A model generated the notes under the pieces. It was not told where the DNA came from. It made no database searches and worked only from the letters and a program-made list of their open reading frames with translations. A DNA stretch of 64,000 nt from Lutraria lutraria (Eukaryota > Mollusca > Bivalvia > Venerida > Mactridae), in the NCBI GenBank assembly GCA_964023205.1, contig OZ026843.1, positions 10,273,093 to 10,337,092 on the forward strand, written 5' to 3'. This document shows positions 1-11,700 of the stretch, one piece after another; within the stretch, counting starts at the first letter, position 1; each line of letters begins with the position of its first letter. The position numbers and the translations under genes were made by a program.

Positions 1-377
1 CAAATTTTAAAAATATTTTTTTCTTTATTTGTATTTTCAGCAATCATTGCATATTTCACAGTAAGCAATTTTATTGAATCAATTAAACTTTTTATTGACT
101 GAATAAAATGACAACAAACATAACACATTGTCACTACCAAAGTTCAAACCGAAAGTAGAAAATGACGACTGACATTTTTTAACCGGAAGTAGCTGTACTC
201 ACTCCGTTTTGACATCAGATCGTATAAGTTAAACTTGAATCATTTTTTTAGATTCCTAGGGATATCAACTGCATTTAACTTCTGCTAAAATTTAATAGAT
301 AATGATATTTAAGTTACCGTTTCCGTATGTTTCCATTTAGGATCTAAAGATTGGATTATGTCAAGATCGGCGTTGCG

Positions 378-437
378 GATTTCTGATCAGAACTCACGAT
401 TTCTGATCAGAACTCACGATTTCTGATCAGAACTCAC
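378..437. repeat. Three exact tandem copies of a 20-bp unit
   Basis: The unit GATTTCTGATCAGAACTCAC occurs three times back to back without a mismatch (378-397, 398-417, 418-437). Each copy contains the palindrome CTGATCAG. Perfect identity suggests a recent slippage event. No function can be read from it. Confidence 0.95.
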
Positions 438-837
438 ATCATGAATGTTATTCCATCGACTCATACGAGTCTCATTTCGTTTTTAATGCTCAAAGATTCC
501 TCGGTGATCGATTTGCTAACGCGTATTTTTTATATCCTCGTCTTCCGTATAGTACTATAGATCTACGTACATTAAAAATGTTCAGTCTTAATTTCACGGT
601 TTTGTCGCATGATGTCAGTAATTATTATTTGCACACCGATACTGTAGATCTATGCATTTTTCGTCGTTGTTAAATATAAATCATTCGCAGAGGCATAGTA
701 ATCAAATGTTGCCCAAGAAACGTGTAATCTAGATACACACGATACGTCATCAGCAATGAATTTCATTCCGAAATAAGTTGCTATCACTGAATGACGTCAC
801 TAACAGTGGAATGTGTCAATTTATATTGAGGCAACTG

Positions 838-887
838 CATAACGGGTTGAAAACGATATTGTCATAACGGGTTGAAAACAAAATTGT
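838..887. repeat. 25-bp direct duplication
   Basis: Two adjacent copies of a 25-bp unit beginning CATAACGGGTTGAAAAC start at 838 and 863. They share the first 17 bases exactly and differ slightly in the tail. Simple local duplication. Confidence 0.8.
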
Positions 888-2419
888 CATTTTAAGATCA
901 TTGTGTGTGTACCACAGGTATCGTTCATATTTTTAACTTTATGCGAAATATGCATGGCAAGCGACACTCCGCTGACTGCTCCGCTTAAACTTTCACGGTC
1001 ATAACATCGAGTATTTAGTTGAAACACGTGGTAAGGCGGGGCTACGATTTTGTCAGCGACATGCGTCATGCATTCGAGACTGTCATTGGTTTATTGATAT
1101 TTGATTGACACTGTTCTTAGTGACGTAACGAGTCAGCACGCGGCACATATTCGGATGAAGTTGCTTTTATAATTGGTTGTGTACACAAGCCATGTCGTAT
1201 ACGTAATTAAGGGATGTCGGTGGAATTAAAGGATGTCGAATATACAACTGTAAGCCTGAAGGCATGTCGTCCACGACATGCGATATTAGGCTGGCTAGAA
1301 CCCTGATTTGGGAAAAAAACAGCATTTTTGCAATTGGGAAGTCACCGACTTGCAGCCTCTGTTATAGAAGGAAAAAACCTGGACAAGGGTAACACTATGC
1401 CCTTCCGCCATTTCGAATGGGGGGGGGGGAGAGAAAAAGTATCAATTAACATTTATTAAGACTGTTGCGGAAAACCTGCAGTAGGAATATAACAGTAATA
1501 TAACCGGATTGAAGCAGTACAAATATCAATTTTTTTATTGCCTTGGTCTGCATTTGGAGACAAGTGATTCAGACAAACTTCTTTCTGACAAATTCATTTT
1601 GAGCTAAAAATATTGGTGTGAGAAAACATCAATCATATTAAAACCATGACACTCATCAATCATGTTTGAGAATACTAGTCTGAGTTACTAATATGTAAGA
1701 AATAATTATATATAAATAGACTTTCGTAGATCTAAAACACATTTGTAAATGGTATTGTGTGGTAGTTTTATTGAAATAGTTCTCTGCAGTCCATGATCAT
1801 ATTGGCCTATCTGAACTGCAATGTTACATTTAAGGCAAATACCCAGTGACACAAACACACATGGACTTACAATGTAATAGTACTAGTAATATTGAAACTT
1901 AGAATTTTTAGAAAATTTTATGCATTTGCAATTGTTCACTTCCAAAGGTTGCCCGACTACAATAAAGACCCAACAAATTGATAGCTATTTACACACCTTG
2001 CAAGTGCACATATATGTCACTAAGCAGTTTACATCACAAATTATATATATATATATATCGTCGGTTGACATGTATTCGATACGTACGTGTTTTCGATACT
2101 TTCTGTTTTCTGCACATAAAAGCTTGACAGGAAGTAGAATGACGTCACTTTTTGTTTACGCAATGTGCTCGACCTTGATATTTTACGATCCGCACAATAT
2201 AATTCCAAAATATGTCGTTATCAAGAAAGTTAACAGTCACTTTGAAACACACAGCAAATAACCGCTCAATTTACTACACCATTTTATCTCTTTAACAACA
2301 ATATCGTTAAAAATGAAAATAAGAAAAACTGAGAAAATATTTTGACCTAGAGTGGGAATTTGGCTCGTCTGCTATGTAGATCACACGACCATCATGCAAC
2401 AGTCGTATTTCCTGTCCAC

Positions 2420-3226
2420 TACAGGGTGTTTGAAAAGTGTTCATGTCTTATTTATTTTTCGCTAAAATTTCTTAGAATTGATTATTAGTACATCTTACAT
2501 TTTCAATAAAAATCCCAAAATGTAAGTAGAGCAAGACTTTACAACTTATCAAATGAAGTCAGCTACGGGTTGTACTACACGTCTGTGATATTAATTCATC
2601 ATTGCATCGGAGATCATACCAAAATTAAGATAAATTACACAGACTTGAAGCCAGAGGTTGCCGCCATTTTGTCTAGCATACTTGCGCATCGCAAACTATT
2701 AATTATAATGGGATTAAGCAGCGTGGGTATGATCACATTCACCAAACAAGGTTTTCTCATAATTCCGCGTTATACCTGGTACTTTTGGACCGTCTCTGTC
2801 TTGAATACTCTTCAATTTTGGAGGTATCGAAAATGGGTCAATTTTGCGTAATGGCGGTCACTGATCACAATGTTTGTTTATAGGTCTGTTTTTCGTTATT
2901 TTATGAACAAATTGACCATAAGTGAATTGAAATTACGAGCAATAAATTGATTTTTAAGAAATGAAAGCAAGTTACGCATTTATTTGTGTTTGTTGCATAT
3001 AAGGCGTTTTTAAATGCTTAAGGTATCGAAAACCCGTTAAACCATGATATAAAAAAATTGAATTATTTTTTTTATTGATTAGAACTACCTTAACAAGGTA
3101 TGCACATAACTTCTCTCAAAGAAAAAAGTTTATCAACATGTCCTGTTATAGTGTATAAATCAAGGCAAAAAAAACCTGAAAACTAGCACCAACTAATACA
3201 TTTCATTACGTTTCATACACCCTATA
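2420..3226. mobile_element. Possible non-autonomous element with mariner-like ends
   Basis: The left end reads TACAGGGTGTTTGAAAAG and the right end, read on the other strand, is TATAGGGTGTATGAAACG, so about 14 of the first 18 bases agree as terminal inverted repeats. AGGGTGT-type termini next to TA are typical of mariner-like elements. The 0.8-kb interior contains an unrecognised 93-codon open frame (2570-2851) and no transposase motif that I can identify. It may be a decayed or deletion derivative. The repeats are short, so chance is not excluded. Confidence 0.35.
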
Positions 3227-3869
3227 GATATACAATTGTCTAACTATACATGAGTAAAGGGACACAACTCCCGACAGTTTAATGTAAACAACAAGAAAAC
3301 AACACCACAACAGCTATTCTACCACCTGAAACATAAATTAAAATGAGTATACATGTTCTCATTAAAATCTTAACCAAATAAGCCAAAAAATACTAGTCTG
3401 ATTTGGTCAGAATCTACAGAAATCGAGGTCTAATTTTATGACGTGCAATGCATTATGTGACCCAATTTTACTTCAGCGACATGCAAAGAATGCGCGAAGG
3501 AATGTTACTCAGTATCCACTAAATATACTTGAGAAAAGATCCATGTTGGTACGAACATATTTAATAATTCATTTATGATCAATTACCACTGCTTTTACCA
3601 TCAATAACCGTAACAAGTCGCATGCGCGTGCGTAATTTCATGCATGCATGCAAAACAGCGAACGCCTCAGAACGACTGAAGTATTCGCGTAAATATCAAT
3701 AATATCACCCATAAGAAAACTTACTGCTCAGATGCTGAGGCCTGGATTGCTTTCTCCTTGAAGAACTTGGCATCATTTGAACGAAAAGTGAATGAAATAT
3801 GAATATACATGAGGTAATACGGTTTGTAAACAGTCAACATCGCACAGCCGTGTTTTCCGCAGCGTCCAT

Positions 3870-4017
3870 TTTGCTTTGCATTGTGGGATTGTTCGCACGT
3901 GTAAACCGGAAGTAAACAGAACATGCCGGTTAGCAAAAGTTGAGACATTTTATTGATATTCAGTGCATTAACGCTCATCATTAACGTGCAATATTTGTTG
4001 AAGGATAGTCATCGAAA
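3870..4017 (+). promoter_or_regulatory. DARS1: Probable DARS promoter and 5' UTR
   Basis: Immediately before the DARS start codon lie GCATTGTGGGA at 3878-3888 and CCGGAAGT at 3906-3913. The first is the reverse complement of TCCCACAATGC and fits the ZNF143/STAF core TCCCANNRTGC. The second is a consensus ETS site. An E-box CACGTG sits at 3897-3902. ETS and ZNF143 sites clustered within 150 bp of the start are a usual arrangement for TATA-less housekeeping promoters. There is no obvious TATA box. The transcription start cannot be placed from sequence alone. Confidence 0.5.
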
Positions 4018-7000
4018 ATGGAATCAAAGGGGTAAATCAATTTATCATTGTATGTAATTGTATCTGGTGGAGTAGATCTACGTGTAGCCACTCATGTTTT
4101 TGTTACATCACTCATCAGCTGTATATAAACCGTTAAAACATGATGCAACTACTGTATATTGTATGTAATGGCCTGCTATAATAATTGAATCAGTGAAAAA
4201 TAAAATCATTTGAAAGATCCTTGTTCAAAAGAGATTTTCTTTTTAATTTGTATTAAGAATTAGAGATGGATTTTGTACAAATGGATTTCTCTTGGTGAGT
4301 GTGTTTATTTGTACAGTATAAGAATATTTTTTAGTTACTATATGTGGGGCCATGATACGAGTGAAGCTATATCATGGAAATTGAACAAAGAAAAAAACAA
4401 TCATTGCCGAAAATAAATGTAGCGATTAATATGTACACATCTCCTTTACAAATGCCAACAGTCAAATGTTCAAAATCTGTACTAATCTTGTGCCCGCTAT
4501 CAATAAATACAATATATGCAGTTGGCTACCATCTTTCTTAAATTTTCTCGAACTTACTCAATACCGATGTACAAGAAGAAACCCCTCAAGATCACATAAC
4601 ATCATAAGATAGCGGTGGTATTACTCCAAATGTTCAATAATTTCAACACAGAACTAATCGATGCTTAGGTGAACTGTCTGCCTCATATGACTCTGACTGT
4701 TGAAAGGGAGCGTAAAACTCAATATAATCAAACAAAAAACAGAACTATTAATTAATAACAAAAGTGGACTCAAAACAAGAACCTGTGTTAAAAAACGCAG
4801 ACGGCAGTGAAAAAAATCAAGTTTTTTTTATTGGATCATATTCGTAAAATTTCATGTATTTTCTTAATACATAACTATTTTAATGCATACCCTCAAAATG
4901 ACATTTTATCTCTGAGTCTGTTTCTGCTGATGATATATTTATGTTGACACAGGTAAGTTACGCATGCAATGTATAGCACAGGTATTTATTGATTGCACCG
5001 GTATTTGCTGTACACCAGTTTAACGGGTAACTGACCATAATTACCCGTGGGAAATGTGTATTCCCCATGCACCTGTCGATATTATGCCAGCGATTTTTCA
5101 CCTTCTATAATAGAGGCCTATTATAGGCCTCTTCCCAATTGAAAATTTCTTTAAAATCATGCAGTTTTCCCAAAAATCGAAACTTACACCAGCTATTTTA
5201 TTTCCCAAATCAGCAATTTTAGCGATAATTCTTCCCAAAATCATCAGACTAAAGCCTCTTCCCAATGAAGAGAGAAAAAACACTGTATGCCCACCCTGGA
5301 AAACACATGGGAGTATTGGGACTAAAGACAGAAGATCATTTTTGGAATTTGATAATTCCTTTGCTATCATTGACTTACAAAAATGCCGTGAGCTCCATAA
5401 CTGTCATGGTTTCCGTTCCCACTCTCACTCTATTGTGTGCTGTAAGATTGGGGACGGAAACCAACTAGTTTAGCATAAAATAGTTCTACTTTCGGCTTTC
5501 GTTCAGTAGGTCAGTAATTTCTCTACAGAAGTATGCATGTAATTACATTAATCTACTATTGATGTATGTCTTATATGTGACTTTTTGACATGATATGTAA
5601 ATCAGTGTTAAGGTTTATATCCACAACGTGTATCTATCGATACTATCGGCTAGAGCTATATATAGTTGGATAAATTCTAAAAATAGAATGTGGGGTTTTC
5701 CTGTCGAAGTGCAGAGAACAGAACGGCAGTACACATACATTTGCGAAGAAATAACAGTTATTGTGAAGTTTGCAATTATTATGTTGGTTCAGTGTGTGAA
5801 GGGTATTTTGATGTTAAGACAGAAGGATCGTAATGGAACTGATGAAATCGTGCGATGTCGGTTTATTCCATAGCGAGATCGGCATCGTTTCCGAATAGCT
5901 ATATTTTTTTACAATAAACTTTTACTTCCACTTCAAAACCTGTCATATAGTCCAACATCATGATATTAAGTTTGAATATAATTCACATACCAATTGCATA
6001 TATTTTCTGAAACAATCTTAAACCACGATTAATCAATCGATAGTGGTTTATGTCAGTTTTGTTCCAAGTTTGGAACTGTAAAAACATGTAAAATCGAAAA
6101 ACTCTTCAAAACCAAATTATCACTAAAAGAATTATATAGGTCGATTTTAATTCGTTACTAACACTGTAGTGTGCATTTAAAGTGATATGTGGTCATAATC
6201 AAGATATATTATTAAAATGGAGCGTTTTGAAGAGCTTTTCGGTATGTATTAAATCAGTAAATACGACAGCAACAATGCTTATTTTGGTACCGATGGATTC
6301 GAAACATATAGGCTGGATAATGGGCTACTTAAAAAACTCGAAACATCTGATAACTTAGATAACCATCATGCTAGGTTGATGGAATTTAGCACATGAATAT
6401 CAGAATATTGAGATGGTGTATGTTAATTCCTAAGCATGAATATCCATCAACTGTACAGTTCCTAATTTAGGATTTCTCCTAACAGTCATTGTTGTGTTGC
6501 CAGCAACACCAGTGACTTGTCTCATATGAAAAAATCAAATTCCGACAATACTGTCAGTACTTTGATTGACAGGTGGGAATATGATACACCAAGTAGGCTC
6601 TAGGGTTGACAAAATAGATGCATACAGTTATCTTTAGGATGGGGATTTAGACACTAATGTCAGATTCCCTTGGGTCAGCCCCCCTGGGTGGGCAAAATAT
6701 TGACAGGTGCACCAGTCCCTCTGCTGGGTGGGTAAAAGTTTTTTATGTAATAGGAGGAAAATTATGTACCAGATGTGCGGCTCGAACCTGAGACCTTCTG
6801 CTTGCAAGTCAGATGCTCTACCAACTGAGCTAATTGGGCTGGTGAATATCCCAGCCAATTTATAAATACAATGTACCACACCGCTACATTCCTCCGTCCT
6901 TTTTTATCCAAAATGATTCATTGCGTCAACCACAGGCTCTTTAGACTAACCAAGCCTTTGCTTCACCCTAGCTCTAGGATTCCAAGGCTAGTCACACACT

Positions 7001-8706
7001 CATGGCACCAAATGTTATAGGAGGAAAATAATGTCAGATGCTCTACCAACTGAGCTAATTGGGCTGGTGAGTATCCCAGCCAATTCATGAAAACAATATA
7101 CGTCACCACTACATTTACTAATCTTAGGGTTTGTCTTTTTCCCCCGACCAAATATTATACTTTTATAAAACATGAATCAAATTAATGAAAACTCTCAGCT
7201 TTTTGAAAATGATAATTTATAATTGATCAGTGAAAGTGCAATGCTCCAATTGCTTCTTTTAAAGAGAAGAATGTGTTGTATAATGTGTATGTCTTTGAAA
7301 CTATCAGATTGTCACAAGTATAAACTTGAATTTCTTTTTATAACATTATTTACAAACATCTAGTACTGTGCACTCGTCAGGCATAATATTAATAGTGCTT
7401 AACTGAATAGTGGTTCTAAGATTCAACCAGTCAGACTTGAAATGCTATATCACAACATAGAGAGCGAGTTGCTTGCCTTGATGTGACGTCAAAAGTTGAC
7501 AGAGCATGTAAAAAAAATTAACACATACATAAGGGCTTTAAGATGGCATTAGGGACTTTGATACATAAAAATGTTATAAGTTTTTTACAACCATCAAATA
7601 TTAAACTTTTTATTCATATTATGCAATAGTAGCATTTTAATTTATAATGACAGCAACAGTACTGTATTCCCTAATCCACATTTTTGTGCATACAATCTAG
7701 GGGATGGTGCTGTAAGGGGCCTAGTGATTTACAAGTTGGTATCAATTGATAAAATTACATGTATATAACTTGGTATTGATCGGGTAATATGAATCTACGT
7801 TATGTTTAATTAGAATGATGTATCTAAAAAAAAATAATCTAATTATCTTTAATGTCAAATATGTTTCAAAAACATTTCGACACAAATTATAGAACGAAAG
7901 GATATTTGAATTGTCAGTATATAATACTGTTGGATAGTCGAATAACAGTTAGCATACACCATTTTATGTACTTAAACAAAATTGTGTGTATAATAATTTC
8001 AAGCTTCCCAAATCACTTACTGTGACTTTTAGATTGAGACTGTGTAGGGTGTATGAGTTTTATAGCGTCAATAAAATCTTATTACTTTGATGATGAATAT
8101 GATATACCTTTTTTAATTACATGTATTCTTTGTGTCTCCTGCAGTCAAGAACATTTTCTGTTTCATAAACCAGTTTTTATGATGTTTAAATTGGTTGTTG
8201 TATGTAAATCATAACTACCAGTTGTGATGTTTCGTGTAATTTCCAGTTTTATATGCCCAATAGAAAAACGGGTCATATTATGGGAACAGCCATAGTGGGT
8301 GGAAAGTTGGGCACCGTCCACAACAGTGTCAGCTCTCTAATTCAAATAGTTTTAATCGAATCCTCACCAAACTTGATGGAAATGTTTATGGTCATGAGAT
8401 CACGGTCAAGTTCGATAACCAGCCCTATTGGCCCCGGCACTTCTGAGTCATTCCCTTTGAAGCTTTAAATTAAAAAACAAATTTTTGACAGGCGTATTTT
8501 GTGACCTGGTACTCTTGTTCATCATTGTTGCATGTCATTTCTAGAAATTTAGTACAAATATATTATGGTACAATCTTTCACTTCTGTTGTATTTTTTCAG
8601 CGGGGAAGATGGTCAGGTTTCTAAGAAAGCTTTGAAAAAACAACAGAAAGAAGCTGAAAAGGCAGCTAAGAAAGCTCAATATAAAAAGCAGGAGGGAAAA
8701 GAAAAT
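4018..8706 (+). CDS. DARS1: DARS exons 1-2: start codon and lysine-rich N-terminal extension
   Basis: Exon 1 codes only for MESK plus two bases of a glycine codon (4018-4031, donor GTAAAT). Exon 2 (8601-8706) continues [18 protein letters not shown] and further lysine and alanine residues to residue 40. This is an amphipathic, basic helix. Comparable KKxxK-rich extensions of eukaryotic aspartyl- and lysyl-tRNA synthetases bind tRNA non-specifically; that role here is inference. The 4.6-kb intron between the two exons makes exon 1 the least certain part of the model, but phase and position both fit. Confidence 0.8.
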
Positions 8707-11700
8707 GTAAGTAGAAAAATATAGACACTAGGATTACCATTACATTGTTTCAGCCACATTAACTTGGAGACTGCAGAGGTACTTATCTGTCTGTTTGACA
8801 TGGTTGTAGGACTGGTAAGGCAGTTGACTTAAAATCTAGATAAGGCTTGTATATCTGCATTCATGATAGTTTTATTAAAATATTGCCTCATAAGTTATTT
8901 GTTCTGTACCTCTGATTTATGTATCACATATTTTAACCAGTACTAACTTTCCATTCAACAAGGAATTAAAAACTTCTTCCCGAATTGAGGAAAATTGACA
9001 TTTTGTGAAATATTCAAAAAAGTATACCAGGTATATGCTGGATGACAAGTCCAGTGCACAAACCACTGTACCACAGCCATGTCCTAGGAGAAAGTAGGTA
9101 GGTCCTGGTTGGTAATGTGAGAGCACTGTTAGTCTAATTGAATGTATACTTGGGTTGCTCCTCCTTTTTATACGCCCATTTGAAAAATGGGTCGTATTAT
9201 GGGAACACCCACATCGGGTGGGCGGGCATCCACAAAGGTGTTCGCTCTCTAATTCTGACAGTTTTATTTGGATCTTCACTAAACTTAATAGAAAAGTTTA
9301 TAGGTCGATAACCAGCGCAATTGGCACAGGCACTTCTGAGTTGTGACCCTTTACGGACGTATTTTGTGACCTGGCACTCTTGTTTTGAGTTTAAATTGAA
9401 ATCGCAGAAAATCATTGTGGACTGATGAAATATTTGTACCTGTATGTTATTTGTTTAACAGTTACAATTAGTTTCCTCTGTTTAAACAATAGTTTCATAT
9501 CCATGACCTGTCAGCATTTGAATTATTATTTGAAATGTTTTTAAACAGGAGCCAAAGGAATTGGAAACAGATGTATCTGAGGGTTGCTATGGTAATTTAC
9601 CAATGATCCAATCAAAAGAGAGAATTGATAGAAAGATTTTCGAACTCAAGGAATTGACTACTGATCTTGCTGACAAAAAGGTTTGGGTTCGTGCAAGACT
9701 TCAGACTTCTAGAAGTAAAGGTTAGTCAATTCATTAATACATCAAATCATATTATGATTTATGCTATTTTTCATTGTTTTATTAGTATAATTATATTCTC
9801 ATCTGTTGTCGAGCATTTCCAAATTATGATAATGAACAAAAAGTAATTTGTCATGTCTTTAATATTTTTGAGTGACCAATCATTAAAGCCTAGCTGTGAT
9901 ATGCAAATAAGTAAGTGACTTAAAACAGACAGTTAGAATATACAGTATGTTTCTATGTTTTGTCTATATTCTTCAAATCATTTGTACCTTCAGGAAAGCA
10001 ATGTTTCTTTGTGTTACGTCGACAGAAATGGACAGTTCAAGGTTTGATCAGTGTTGGGGATAAAATCAGTAAACAGATGATAAAATTTGTGGCTGGGTAA
10101 GCTACCACATTTAAATACTGTCAGACACAACTTTTACTTAAAGTGGTTCACACTTACAAAGACATTTTGATGAAGCACCATCGTCTGCTTTTAGTGATAT
10201 GCCAGAACTTATAAATGTCTTTTGTAGCATTTCTTACTTGAAACTAGATTTGAATCTTAATCTTTTTGGACTAGTCACCATGATGGATGTCTAAAAAATA
10301 GTGGCTCAAATCTTTCATGTATACTAGGTTTTTACTGGAAAATATATATATTGTACAGTTTATGGTTGTTTTTGGTGCCTGTAGGACTTCAGAAACAGAT
10401 GAGACTGCTTTTTTGCTACAGTTATATTCTTAATAAACTAGAATCATTTTTCAGTTATCTTCAGAATACACTATTTCTGAAGATGGTTGTTTATAAAGTA
10501 CATGTATGATTTACTTCCAGTATTTCAAAAGAATCCATTATTGATGTAGAAGGTTATGTTCGTACTGTGTCACGTAAAGTGGAATCTTGTTCCCAGCAGG
10601 ATGTAGAACTCCATGCTGAACAGGTAAACTTCCTGTTGTAAGATGTAGGTGCAAGACCAATTGTTCAGACTCTTAGACAGGGTTCTTATTAGACGTCAAA
10701 AGTTGTGGGTCAAATATGACCCTTGGCTGATTATAATTCAAAGATGGAAGCAAAATTTCTTACTATTGTTATTACAGATTTGACCCTTTAGTACAAATTC
10801 TCTTGAGTCAGAAGACTAATTTGATCAATTTTAAGGGACAAAACACAATTTTAAGGGTCAAATAAAAGCCCTGAATGTATTTTTGTCTCAGCTTATTGAA
10901 AATCTTGATGTCCATAAACTGAATAATGATTTATCATCTAGTACTAAGAATTAAATCCATACATAATAATGGAGATTCTCTACTTCTGATATTTCAAACT
11001 GATGAGACTCAAGCAGGTCACAATCAAGCGTCATAATGTTTGCTTCTTCTTCTTCCGATTAATGGATAGAAGTCCTAAAGGAACGTCTAGTTGCTAAGGA
11101 ACATGACGGGCTGCTTTGTCCATTTCCATATTTTGTTTGTGTGTAATTGATGTACATAAAGAGGCTGGTTCTTGTGTCATTGTATCAGATTGACAAGTCA
11201 AGGTCATAGTGCACTTCAGGTTGATGCATATAATCTCCTTCAGGTTATAATTATAGGGATGATAGATGAACGTGTCTGGGTTATAACTTTATTTTCCATG
11301 ATGAGATTTTGACACTAATTTGTCTCATATTATCGCCGTGACAACTTGACAAGACATGCTGCAAGATCGCTGCCTTTGACTTGTAAAGCTAGATTTTTAC
11401 CAAGTTTATTATAGTTTATGTAAATTGCTATAGCATTGATCTCTTAATATGTATTATTTATTATGTTAACAAAAGGTCATCAACAGTCTGAGATAATCAT
11501 ATATGTTCAATTTACCTTTCTTCAGTGGTTTGGTTATTCTGTTATATGTCATATAATTATGTGGGTGTTTAAAAATGGCTGTTGTTTTATAACCGTTTTA
11601 TGGAGGCTCCTACTCAGTTAAACTGCATCAAGTTGATCTGTCACACATAGCAATGGTTAAGATCAATTAGAATCACCCGAAGTGTAATTAAATCTCAACA

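Larger units (their letters stand above)
1..3869. other. Intergenic sequence upstream of DARS
   Basis: No recognisable coding exon. The open frames here (for example 1920-2261 and 2570-2851 on +) have no family motif, no splice context and AT-driven composition. What I see is a 20-bp triplet repeat at 378, a 25-bp doublet at 838, an (AT)n run near 2044-2058, a G run near 1420, two perfect CRE-type TGACGTCA sites (792-799, 2140-2147), an ETS-type CCGGAAGT at 183-190, and a possible inverted-repeat transposon at 2420-3226. The ETS site close to the window edge could belong to a promoter of a gene lying to the left, but nothing in the window tests this. Confidence 0.6.
4032..8600. other. DARS intron 1 (4.6 kb)
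   Basis: Non-coding and AT-rich. It contains a SINE tail (4667-4740), two hairpin-forming inverted repeats (5113-5131, 5407-5463), two tandem tRNA-Ala-like repeat copies (about 6755-6888 and 7018-7113), a CRE TGACGTCA at 7484-7491 and a dispersed repeat at 8247-8519. The overlapping open frames at 5098-5473 on both strands have no recognisable motif. Confidence 0.7.

Noticed and set aside
41..60. 20-nt microexon between TTTGTATTTTCAG and GTAAGC at the left edge
   Set aside because: Both sites look good, but there is no neighbouring exon or protein context to support it within the window.
2570..2851. 93-codon open frame as a gene
   Set aside because: No recognisable domain. It lies inside a possible inverted-repeat element and may be chance.
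6755..6850. Functional tRNA-Ala(TGC) gene on the - strand
   Set aside because: A and B boxes and the TGC loop are present, but the acceptor stem does not pair and flanking sequence is shared with other copies. Treated as a dispersed tRNA-like repeat.
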